Shown piece after piece: positions 34,142-43,693 of a DNA stretch of 64,000 bases; position 1 is the stretch's first letter; the number at the start of each line of letters is the position of its first letter. Origin of the DNA: Chlorops oryzae. Its lineage: Eukaryota; Arthropoda; Insecta; Diptera; Chloropidae. Under the pieces are notes generated by a model, which worked only from the letters and a program-made list of their open reading frames with translations, was not told the origin of the DNA and searched no databases. A program made the position numbers and the translations under genes. Where the stretch lies: contig CM035807.1 of assembly GCA_020466095.1 (NCBI GenBank), positions 102,173,451-102,237,450 on the forward strand, written 5' to 3'.

Positions 34142-35401
34142 TTAGCCATTGCGACGACCGCGGCGAGGGCCGTTGCGGCCATTGCGAGCGCCGTTGCGTC
34201 CATTGCGAGAGCCGTTTCGGCCATTGCGAGAGCCGTTTCGGCCATTGCCAGCGCGACCGTTTCGGCCATTGCGTGGACGGCGGTTGCGGCGACCTCCTCG
34301 GTTACCACGACCTCCTCGATTGCCGCGACCTCCTCGATTGCCACGACGAGGTCGACGACGTCCACGACGTCCACCACGTCCACCTCGTCCACCACGTCCA
34401 CCTCGTCCGCCACGTCCACCACGTGCAGGCCTTCGTCTGCGAATGATTTGAAGCGAAGGAAATCTAGTTCCCTGTCCTCCTCCAGCAGCAGTTGTGCCTC
34501 CTCCTCCAGCAGCTGTTGTTCCTCCTCCTCCAGCAGCAGTTGTTCCTCCTCCTCCTCCTCCAGCAGCAGTTGTTCCTCCTCCTCCTCCTCCAGCAGCAGT
34601 TGTTCCTCCTCCTCCTCCTCCAGCAGCAGTTGTTCCTCCTCCTCCTCCTCCAGCAGCAGTTGTTCCTCCTCCTCCTCCAGCAGCAGTTGTTCCTCCTCCT
34701 CCTCCAGCAGCAGTTGTTCCTCCTCCTCCTCCGGCAGCAGTTGTTCCTCCTCCTCCAGCGGCAGTCGTTCCTCCTCCTCCAGCGGCTGTTGTTCCTCCTC
34801 CAGCAGCAGTTGTTCCTCCTCCTCCAGCAGCAGTTGTTCCTCCTCCTCCAGCAGCAGTTGTTCCTCCTCCTCCAGCAGCAGTTGTTCCTCCTCCTCCAGC
34901 AGCTGTTGTTCCTCCTCCTCCAGCAGCTGTCGTTCCTCCTCCTCCAGCCGCTGTTGTTGATCCTCCTCCTCCAGCAGCTGTCGTTGTTCCTCCTCCGCCA
35001 GCAGCTGTTGTGCCTCCTCCAGCAGCTGTTGTTGTGCCTCCTCCAGCAGCTGTTGTTGTGCCTCCTCCAGCAGCTGTTGTTGTGCCTCCTCCAGCAGCTG
35101 TTGTTGTGCCTCCTCCAGCAGCTGTTGTTGTGCCTCCTCCAGCAGCTGTTGTTGTTCCTCCTCCTCCAGCTGCTGTCGTTGTGCCTCCTCCTGCAGCTGT
35201 CGTTGTTCCTCCTCCAGCAGCTGTTGTTGTGCCTCCTCCAGCAGCTGTTGTTGTTCCTCCTCCAGCAGCTGTTGTTGTTCCTCCTCCAGCAGCTGTTGTT
35301 GTTCCTCCTCCAGCAGCTGTTGTTGAATCGCTGGAAGCCTGAGATTCAACATAAACAAAACGCGCTAAGGCGATTACGCAAAAAAGTAATAAGAACCTCA
35401 T
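34142..35401 (-). CDS. gene B copy 1: secreted Thr/Ala/Gly-repeat, Arg/Gly-tailed protein
   Basis: Single-exon frame of 419 aa. The start at 35401 gives a clear signal peptide (MRFLLLFCVIALARFVYVES, cleavage likely before QASS) and has a TATA box 69 nt upstream. Residues about 26-305 are tandem TTTAAGGG, TTAAGGGG and longer-glycine units, Thr-rich and so potential O-glycan sites. The stretch QIIRRRRP marks a basic junction, possibly a furin-type site, before an RGG-rich, then NRGG and RNG-repeat tail ending RRGRRNG. It has the layout of secreted structural or mucin-like proteins such as dipteran salivary glues; this is analogy, not homology. It converges with gene A, 738 nt away. The repeats leave other frames open on both strands; the signal peptide and TATA box select this one. 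Confidence 0.8.
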   Translation of the reverse strand: MRFLLLFCVIALARFVYVESQASSDSTTAAGGGTTTAAGGGTTTAAGGGTTTAAGGGTTTAAGGGTTTAAGGGTTTAAGGGGTTTAAGGGTTTAAGGGTTTAAGGGTTTAAGGGTTTAAGGGTTTAAGGGTTAAGGGGTTTAAGGGGSTTAAGGGGTTAAGGGGTTAAGGGGTTAAGGGGTTAAGGGGTTAAGGGGTTAAGGGTTAAGGGGTTAAGGGGTTAAGGGGGTTAAGGGGGTTAAGGGGGTTAAGGGGGGTTAAGGGGGGTTAAGGGGGGTTAAGGGGGGTTAAGGGGTTAAGGGGTTAAGGGQGTRFPSLQIIRRRRPARGGRGGRGGRGGRGGRGGRRGRRRPRRGNRGGRGNRGGRGNRGGRRNRRPRNGRNGRAGNGRNGSRNGRNGSRNGRNGARNGRNGPRRGRRNG

Positions 35402-35469
35402 CCTGAGGTGAGGTGGTTGATATTGCTAAGACTCAAGTTATGAATTAATTTAAAAATTTCGTTTTCACC

Positions 35470-35477
35470 TATTTATA
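35470..35477 (-). promoter_or_regulatory. TATA box of gene B copy 1
   Basis: Minus-strand ATATAAATAGG, a strong TATA box, 69 nt upstream of the ATG, predicting a leader of roughly 40-45 nt. The second copy reads ATATTAATAGG here. Confidence 0.75.
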
Positions 35478-35572
35478 TGATTTAGCCGACTACCCTCCAT
35501 AATGAAATCAAAATAAACCAACTCAACCAGATGAGTAAATGTTAACATGGCTTCTGAAGCGTTCTTTTGAGT

Positions 35573-36570
35573 TCTTATTTGCGCCCTTCAAAGTAAAACA
35601 AACAATTCACAAATTATTCGAATGTTTTCTGTAGTATTTATAATGTAAACAGAATTTTTCAGGAAGTTTCCGATGCAAAAATTGTTAATTTTTTATATAT
35701 GTATGTACATATATATTTCCTACTCCTCGTTTTTGTCTTCCGATTTGTAAGACTCCGAATTTAATGAAGGTCAATGAGAAAAACTTCATTTCTAGAACGA
35801 TTTTGAGCACAAAATAATTGTGTACTGTTAAATTTTTTAATTCATATTAACAAAATGACGTTGAATATCCCATAAATGTTTTCTAAAAGCAAATCTCAAT
35901 AGTAAATGAGCCCCTGAAGTTGCTCTAAGTTCCTCGCTCAGAGAGAATATGAAAATTCCATTGGTTTTTGTGCAAAACCGTTTCAAGTTGAAGTAATTGC
36001 GCAACGAGCATTTATTATTTATTGAATTTTATTCTAATTAAATTTTCCCGTATTCGGGGCACTAAAATACGCCAGAAACCGGTTCCAACCCTCTACGATT
36101 ATATTTTCTCGTCCCCACTAGGAAGTCGGAGGTGTAAATAACCGTCTATCGTTTCTATGGCCGATATTAAAGCCTTGTCCCATGACTGCTTCTTATTTCG
36201 TGTGATTGATATTAAATTAATAAATTTTTTCTAATAGCCTGCAAAGGATAAATGGGTCTTGAAAATCGCTTGCAACACGTTGTCACATTTATCGAAATTG
36301 CGCCATTTCGCGGCTATGTAAATTACATATAAAATATGTATGTAAATGGAGCTGAAAATTCGCAATTTCGACATTCAAAAAGATACGGAAATTTTTATAG
36401 AATTTACTTAATAATACATACATCAAGTGAAATAATTTTCATAGATAAACAAATCGGATTGAGTGATCCTATTGTAGTGGCATGTATTTTACTTAAACGT
36501 TCACATTTTCACAAAGCTTTTTAACGGGGTCTTATCGTATAAAACATCATTTCCGAGCGCTATATTCAAA
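35573..36570. other. unique intergenic DNA, no gene seen
   Basis: AT-rich, between the duplicated cassette and a MITE cluster. Short frames have no support. Confidence 0.4.
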
Positions 36571-36575
36571 AATGT

Positions 36576-36873
36576 ATTAGTGGTATTCAAGCAGGCTCTG
36601 AAATAGCTAGGTGCAAATTTTGCGCGCGGAAATTTGTAACTATTGCTTGAACGACCCTTATGCAAAGCGTGTGTAAAAATTTTGCGAAAACAGCTGGTTT
36701 AATGTTTGCTTTGGTGAAAGAAGGAGAAGCAAATATCGCGCATATTTTGCGCATCACAGTAGGCGTGCAAAATTTGCGAGGCTGCGGAAACCATTTTTCA
36801 TACAAAATAATTTGCGAGCTCGAGAAATTTCCGAGGGCGCAAATTTGGCGTACCTGCTTGAATACCACTATTA
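36576..36873. mobile_element. MITE, ends TAGTGGTATTCAAGCAGG
   Basis: TAGTGGTATTCAAGCAGG and CCTGCTTGAATACCACTA are exact inverses. The interior has repeated GCAAAT and TTTGCG motifs in opposite orientations. Its terminal TAGTGGTA resembles the TAGTGG family, and a relative lies at 63103-63342. Confidence 0.85.
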
Positions 36874-36909
36874 TGTACTAGAAAATTACAGATTATTTTG
36901 GAAATCAAT

Positions 36910-37077
36910 AGGGGTATTCACAAAGGCGTCGGAAAATAGGAAAGTCGGAAAATCGGAAAATTTTAACGGCTTAAAAAGTTGTGCAAGATACAAAAAAATT
37001 AAAAGTTTTTTAAGAAGTTGCAATTTTCCGATTTTCCGACTTTCCAACGTTTTGAACACGACTTTGTGAATACCCCT
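36910..37077. mobile_element. AGGGGTATTCACAAAG MITE, copy 1
   Basis: Ends AGGGGTATTCACAAAG and CTTTGTGAATACCCCT-like are inverted, with GTCGGAAAAT arms inside. A second copy is at 63464-63623. Confidence 0.88.
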
Positions 37078-37406
37078 CATATTGTTAAATATTGTTATTA
37101 TTGAATATTGTTAAAAATTCTGTGAAAAATGCTGTCACTGCCAAACGGGCCCGTCCACAGTTAAATCCTTTTACCAGCGTATTTTTAACGCTATTGAGAT
37201 GAAAAAAAAATCTTTTTCAATCTACTTTTTGAAACTGTTACATGATAAGACCCCCTCAAGGGGTAAAGTATTAGCGGTTTTATCGTGGAAATATAGTAAA
37301 TTTCCATGACTTTCGTGATATTTTGGTGTTTGCGAAATATACGACGATCGCCTTACAAAAATCGCGAACTTTTCAAAAATGTCGTATGAACTTGCGCAAA
37401 AGTCAA

Positions 37407-37539
37407 TAGTGGTACTCATGCAGCTTCGAAAATGCCTTCGCAACTTTTCCCATCGTAAATTTACATATCTATAAATTTTGACAGTTGTGTGACAAATTTC
37501 TCATTTGCCACAATTTGCGATGCTGCATGAGTCCCACTA
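37407..37539. mobile_element. TAGTGG MITE, copy 3
   Basis: In inverse orientation to the copies at 30618 and 30778, with the same interior (TTGACAGTTGTGTGACAAA). Flanks TCAA/TTGA extend the inverted repeat. Confidence 0.88.
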
Positions 37540-38126
37540 TTGATGTATTTAAACGAAGCCATGCAAGCTCAAATAAATTTTCAAAAATATTTTGCAAGCA
37601 CAGCAAATTTGATTTCTTGTTCGACTAAAAACGTGAGCAAAATCCAAATTTTTTTTTAAGTCCTCAAACATACTTGCAAACATTTGCGCAAACTTATTTG
37701 AGCATGCACGGTTTCGGTTACGCAGCAGCCATATGATCAAGAATTTGCTTTCAAGTTGATCATATAAAATGTAATAAATCCAACTAATTGTATAATAGAA
37801 ATTAAGGCCTATTTCATTAATAAAACCCAACTTTTAATCAGTACATGAAGCTTCAATGCAACGGCAGGCATCCCACATAATTTTGTTCTTAAATCGTGCG
37901 CGATCGTGAAAATCGTGATTGATAATAAAAATATATATAACATCGTAATCGTTTGGAAAATATTTCTTCCGTGATAGTTCGTGACGTGAATAAAATCTAA
38001 CCACTTTCTTATTTCTAATATTATATCTACATACGTAATTCTAACGAGCTCAAGTATGCTTTGAAATGTCAAAGAAAATTGGAAATTTAATAAAATATCA
38101 ATATAAAATTTATTTGAAAATAAAGA

Positions 38127-38444
38127 ATGATTTCAAAATTCCGTTTAGCATCCGGCTTAGGTGGGCATTTCGCGTTCCAAAAGCGACAATCCGGAAGAAA
38201 TTCCATGCAGCAATACGATTTGGGCAAAATTGAAATTGTCGACATAGACATGGATAATCAAGAAAGCGATATATTCCAGCCTGATGACGCAATTAAGACT
38301 GTCGATATAGATGGAAATTGTATAACACCCATCGATATAAATCCATGGATTGAGAAAGAGGAAGAAGAGCAAGACGATTTCTTTCAGAATAGTCCCAAAA
38401 ACAACAATTTGATTTCTGAAGTGCAACGTTATCGAAAAAAATAA
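38127..38444 (+). CDS. hypothetical small acidic protein, 105 aa
   Basis: Open from ATG at 38127 (in-frame stop two codons upstream) to TAA at 38444, which overlaps an AATAAA. The first 25 residues are basic (MISKFRLASGLGGHF). The rest is acidic, with DIDMDN, DAIKTVDIDGN and an EKEEEEQDDFF run, and the end is basic (VQRYRKK). Composition looks more protein-like than other short frames nearby. No domain recognised and no splice partner found. It may be a retrocopy, a terminal exon or chance. Confidence 0.35.
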   Translation: MISKFRLASGLGGHFAFQKRQSGRNSMQQYDLGKIEIVDIDMDNQESDIFQPDDAIKTVDIDGNCITPIDINPWIEKEEEEQDDFFQNSPKNNNLISEVQRYRKK

Positions 38445-38779
38445 AAATCTTTCAAGCTCATGAAATTTGTCAACACTTTTAAAATATGCTTAATTTCAGA
38501 TATATAAGATTTTCGAATTTTAAAAAAGTAACGTTTTTGTTCACACTATCAAGAGTGTATACTTAGATCAAATAGCCTACAGAAGCGATGAATCGTAAAC
38601 ACATTTCGTTGACCGTAGGCGATAATGCATACGAACTCGTATACCATCCCAGTATACTTTTTTTCGAGCGTGGCCGTTTTATAGAGTGAACGCTTACCAC
38701 CACCACAAAAAGTAAGCTATTGGTGGGCAGGTCTCCTACAATCTCGCATACTTTGTAAGCTATTGGTAGGCCGTTCACC

Positions 38780-38960
38780 TATAAGCCTTCCAGTAGCATA
38801 GTGAGGGGGGAGCGAAGGGGGCAGTCGCCCCGGGCGCCAAATCATATTTCAAATTTTATGAAGGTTTTTTTATTGAGGCCGATTGGAGGGGGCGGCATTT
38901 CCTGCATTGTGCCCCCATCGGGCCCCGGGAGCCGAAATGTCTCGCTACGCGGAAATTCCT
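38780..38960. repeat. GC-rich imperfect inverted repeat
   Basis: CATAGTGAGGGGGGAGCG and GCAGTCGCCCCGGGCGCC are partly mirrored by GGGCCCCGGGAGCCGA and TCTCGCTACG. It stands out by base composition from its AT-rich surroundings and is probably a MITE; ends are uncertain. Confidence 0.45.
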
Positions 38961-41580
38961 AGGCTATTTCACCGAGGAAAAAAATCTATCACAAAAAAAT
39001 TCTCAACAGCCCTATCAGCATAAAGAGCTGATTTAAATTTCAATTTGAGTTCGAATTTCGAAATGGAAATTTATTTGTAAGTATTATTAAACCAACTTCA
39101 AACTACTTTGACATCGACTGTCACTTTTCTGCAAGAAACCATTCAACCATATAGAACAATTCAACTTCAATTATTTCTGCTAGGAAAGCCTGGGTTGCGC
39201 TGTGCATTTTTACGCAAAAAAGTACTAATATAGTACTTTTTTACTGAACTGAGGCCAGCCGTCAGAAATGCCGCGCGAATTTTCTGAAGCTTTTTTATAT
39301 GGAGTTTTTCATTCCTAGCCGAACTGAGGCCATAGCTATAATCTTGTATTTTTTTTTTTTTTTTAGCTATTAATATTCAGGTCGCTTACAGTCTCGTATA
39401 CTTTGTTGGCGGTAGGCGCTGTTGGCCGCTGGGATACATCGATATATATAGCCGTAGCCGAAAAAGTAGTACAGTCGAAACTCTCTGCAACGAATTCTAA
39501 GGGATTCGAAAAAATATTCGTTATAAGGAGAATAAAAGGCATATAAAATGAAGCTTTAAAAACAATTTGTTAATATACTGTTTAGAAGGCCGAGGTCCAT
39601 AAAAAAAAAACGCATTTAGATGTCCTCAAAAAATAAAACATGATTATTCGTAAACTAGTGTTAAACAAAATCCCTTATTCTGTTAAAATTTTTTAGAAGC
39701 TATGGGCATTTTTCTCGCTAGTGGCAAAATGGAAACACTTTTGTCTCTGTAGGACAATTTTACAAGCAATGTATTGGAGAAAGAAATGAGTTCAAACCTC
39801 ATGAAAGTTTCACATAAAATACATACAGTACACCTAGATTTCCTCAGAGGGCATCTAATAATTTCTTTTTGGGTCGTTCCATGAGCCTTTTTCCTAGTGC
39901 ATACGTACCCCTAAAATTAAAGCCTTTTGTTTTTCTACGATCTTAATATCTCGATTCTACTACGCATGAGAGAAATTTTTGTTTTATTAACACCTCAGAC
40001 GGCCGGGTAATATTTTTCAAGTGTTTTCGGACTGGTATGGAACGATTAGCGTATTTTTGAAGACGCTATTGTTCTTAATAAAACCTCGTGTGCTATTGTT
40101 GACGCTGATGCGGCCTGTTAGTCGACAATTGAAATTTACACAAGAACGATCACGCAAAAGTCTAAAGTAAACTCCTTTTTATTCCCCCCAATATGTGTTA
40201 AAAACATATTCTTGTTTACCAAACAAAGCCAAATGAGCAAATGTTAGCATATTAAACAAAAAAAATTTAACTTTAATTGGCGACCTTGGAAGAATCCAAA
40301 AGCTTACAAGACTTTTAAATATTCCATACATTTTCCATAAAAAGCTAGTACACAAAGGCAAGGGAATTCATTGGCGGAATTGAGGCTGAATAAATTTTAT
40401 TTCCGGGAAGGAATGTCAGATTGACTCATCACGGCGAGGAGCGGCCGGGGAAGAAGAAGTAAAACACTGCACACCCCCAATCCCCAATCATCCTTCGCTA
40501 ACAAAAATAAAAGGAGCTCTGATGTATTAGTCGCCTAGAAAAGATCGGAATTCCTTCGATAATTTTGCATTGTGAAAATAATTCAGATTGATTGTAGGAC
40601 AATCATTTGTCAATCGGAATTTAAAAGCGTGCATCTGTAGTTGTTGCGAGCACTTGCGCCCGTAATTGCGAAGTTTCTGCAGAAATTTCATCATCTGCAT
40701 CCGAGTCCGCATCCATCGATGCAGATGATCATGCATATATGCATTCCCGTGCGATCCCGTTCCAAAGACTGATTTCGCTTTCGCACCTTGTTCTGTCAGG
40801 GCGACGCACAGTGAGATTTAGGGCAGTTTTCTCATCCTAATTTTAAGCTCTATCTGCCAGTTTTTCAATTTCTTTGACTTATTAATCAAATTTGTATGAA
40901 ATTATCATCAGGATAATTTAACTTACAGATAAAAAAAGATGATAAAACCGTCCTTAAGCGGATAAAAGTTATATAGATATGGAAGCGTTCAAGTTCTAAG
41001 CATCGCAATTTTTGAAGATTTTTAATCCCCCCCCCCCCCCCTTTAACGAATTATCTGTTATTTTATTTTTTTTTTTTTGCACAGTCCAGTAAGGCATTGT
41101 AACGTTTTACATGATAGCTCTACAAAATAGCTCAAAAAAATTAAGGATTGCAAATTTTCTTACCCAAAAAATAAATAAAATATGTAGATACATCGAACTA
41201 CATCGTATGACTGCAAAAAATTTAAGCTAAAAGTCTTTTCTTTTAATTTAAAGAATTGAATTCTGCGCCTTTTTGCGTCCGTAGAACAAACTTTTCAATA
41301 TTTTTAACAAAGATCGCAAATATTCCAATTCCATTTTGCGATGTGATATGAAACAAATATTTAGTATACTTTTAGGGGTTTTAGATTAACTGCCCTGTAG
41401 TCAGTAGAGCTAACCCGAAACTAGCGATTTCACTAGCCACTGGTGGCGGGGACCGGTCCCTTTTCTATCCACAACGCTGTCGACTTTACAATGTTGATGT
41501 CATTGCCGAGGACGGGTCGTCATTTTATACGCTATTTCAGAACATTTAATATATGTATTACCTTAATAGAAACGGCAGCG
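38961..41580. other. intergenic, no gene seen
   Basis: AT-rich, with a poly-C run at about 41029-41041 and a pogo-like end fragment (TACAGTCGAAACTCTC at about 39468). No supported gene. Confidence 0.4.
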
Positions 41581-41684
41581 GCTCGGGCTACAGTAGCTCA
41601 GTGGTATAAAAATATATTCATAGGAACCTTTGAAAAATCTTGTACGCGAAATTCTGAAACAGTATATCTTTTTAATTTTTAGAA

Positions 41685-41815
41685 TTTCTCGGAATTTACC
41701 ATTCTTCCACATTTTTTCGTCTGCGACAGGAATTGAACTCGAGGACTTCAGATTTCTAAGCGGATAAATCTTCCATTACGCCACGGAACCATTTGACTCA
41801 CGAGCAGCAAATATA
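41685..41815 (-). mobile_element. tRNA-derived SINE head
   Basis: On the minus strand, A-box-like TGGCGTAATGG (about 41780-41790) and B-box-like GAGTTCAATTCC (about 41730-41741) are spaced as in tRNA genes. The structure does not fold as an intact tRNA by eye. A further A-box-like TAGCTCAGTGG lies on the plus strand at about 41594. Confidence 0.6.
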
Positions 41816-42769
41816 TTAGATTAATATTTGAGCAGAATTGAACCGTTGTCGCCACGTTGACCATGCCCCTACTTGTGAAGATAGGGAGAGACAGAGCCTG
41901 TCTATTATTCTATCTTTTAGTGACCAGTAAAATGGCTACTAGTGATGTTACGAATGTGGTTTTTAAACATTTGCGAATGCAAATGCGAATATCTGTCGCC
42001 GATATTCGCGAATACGAATGTTCAGTTTTTAATTAAGCGCCACTTATCTTTGCTTTCGTATTGACAGCTGACGTACCGTGTAAGCCCCACATATTTTTTG
42101 TTAGAGTGTTGCCCTATGCTCCAAAAAAAGAAGTTATTTAATTAATCTGTTTTCGTGAGGAAAATGAATTTAAATTTGTTCTCCAAGCCTTTTTTGAATA
42201 ACTTTTAAATATTGCTATGAAATCTACAAATCAATACACATATCAAATCAATCTACATAAAAGAAATATATAACATCCATTGGATGCGAATGTCCAGATA
42301 TATGCGAATATTCGCGAATGCGAATGCAAATATTAGTAACATCACTATGGGCTACTCACCAAAGACCTGGTACAATGTCCTATATGGGCACAATGGTACG
42401 TCACTTTTTTCGGGGTCGACCTAGTGACTACAGGGATAAGCCTACTATATGGGTTTTCGATCTCATTAAGGAAATGACATTAGGGCTGCAATTTTTCCTA
42501 CTTTTGTGGAAATGTGGATTCAAATTTAATAGGCGCATAAAGTGTTCGATGATATTAACCAAGTCGAATTAAAATTTATACAGCGTAAAAACACTTTCGT
42601 CAAAAACTCAGAAACTCCACTTTCGAATCTCAATTCATGAAAGTTGGGTCAAATGGAAATCTACTAATTCTACTCCTTTTACAAAAAAGCACTTAATTCC
42701 GAATGAATGGTGAAAGCTTACAGCACTGCCACCCGTTATCGCCATCAATTTGCTTGCATTTCTCGAAAA

Positions 42770-43647
42770 TAGTGATGGGCAAATCCGAAACCAGTATCGA
42801 TACTTGGGTATCGCGATACTCAAGTCCAATCAGTATCGATACAACGATACTATCGCGGCTTAAGGAATCGATACCAAGATATAGTATCGTATAAAACGAT
42901 ACCCATTTTTATATCCGCTCCCCTGTGTAAATAAGTGCTTTGAAGCGCAATAATAGGCTGAAATCTTCCTTACCCGCATTATCATTACGATGATCGTAAT
43001 GAGGCCATTTACACGTTAAGACATTCGATAATGAAACACACTTTTTGTAGGCTAGGGAGGTACGGAGATGTGGTATGGTAGCGGTTTTCTCTCTTCCCCC
43101 TGCCTCTCTTGCAAACCAAAATTTGTTTCATTATCGAAATGTCTTAACGTGTAAATAGGGTAAATACGATTTCTAAAGATATTATAAAATATGAAATACT
43201 TAAAATATTTATTATATATGTTCAGGGTATATATTTGAAATGTATGTATTATATATGCAAATTATGTACAGTATTTTGAGCAGTTTTAATGAAAAAAAAA
43301 GCAAATTAGCATATTAAACCTTAAATTAGCATGAACTGTGAATTGGCCTATTATTGGGAAAACCAATATTGTTGGTTCAGAGCAGCAAGGAAAATTTTTC
43401 TTTTGAAATGCTCTGGCGAAAGTCAATTCCCGCACTCATCCATTATTAAAGCCGCCATTGAAAAAAGTCTTTCGCAAGGAACAGATGTTCTAACGAGTTC
43501 CCAATTCAGACAGAAGACTTTAAATTAAGTCTCCAAGTATCGATACTAGTAAGTATCGCCCTGCGAAAGAATCGATGCCAAATTTCGATAGTATCGCTCC
43601 AAAAGTATCGATACCCGATACTATCGTATCGGTATCGCCCATCACTA
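42770..43647. mobile_element. hAT-type element in the gene A copy 2 leader
   Basis: TIR TAGTGATGGGC and GCCCATCACTA; CTCGAAAA flanks both sides (42762-42769 and 43648-43655). Copy 1 has the unoccupied site with one CTCGAAAA at about 32014-32021. AGTATCGATAC subterminal repeats lie at both ends. A TTTACACG MITE is nested at 43008-43155. A 65-codon frame at 43331 shows no transposase domain that I can name. Confidence 0.94.
43008..43155. mobile_element. TTTACACG MITE, copy 3
   Basis: Same TIR and core as the copies at 30431 and 31748, nested inside the hAT-type element. Confidence 0.92.
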
Positions 43648-43693
43648 CTCGAAAACTCTCGCTGCTCGTGGATAATCGAAGATTTTTAGTAAA

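Larger units (their letters stand above)
31905..35572. repeat. segmental duplication, copy 1
   Basis: From AATGGAAATCTACTAATTC to GGCTTCTGAAGCGTTCTTT this segment is homologous, in the same orientation, to 42652-48636. It carries gene A (plus) and gene B (minus). Copy 1 lacks the two insertions present in copy 2. Flanking sequence outside the boundaries is unrelated, which argues for a genomic duplication over a misplaced allele. Confidence 0.92.

Noticed and set aside
34448..35406. Plus-strand Pro/Ala/Val, Ser and Leu proteins across the gene B repeat
   Set aside because: Shadow frames of a codon-multiple repeat; none has a signal peptide, promoter or splice context like the minus-strand frame.
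41685..41815. Functional tRNA gene
   Set aside because: A and B boxes are present, but I could not fold an acceptor stem, and the unit lies in dispersed-repeat DNA.
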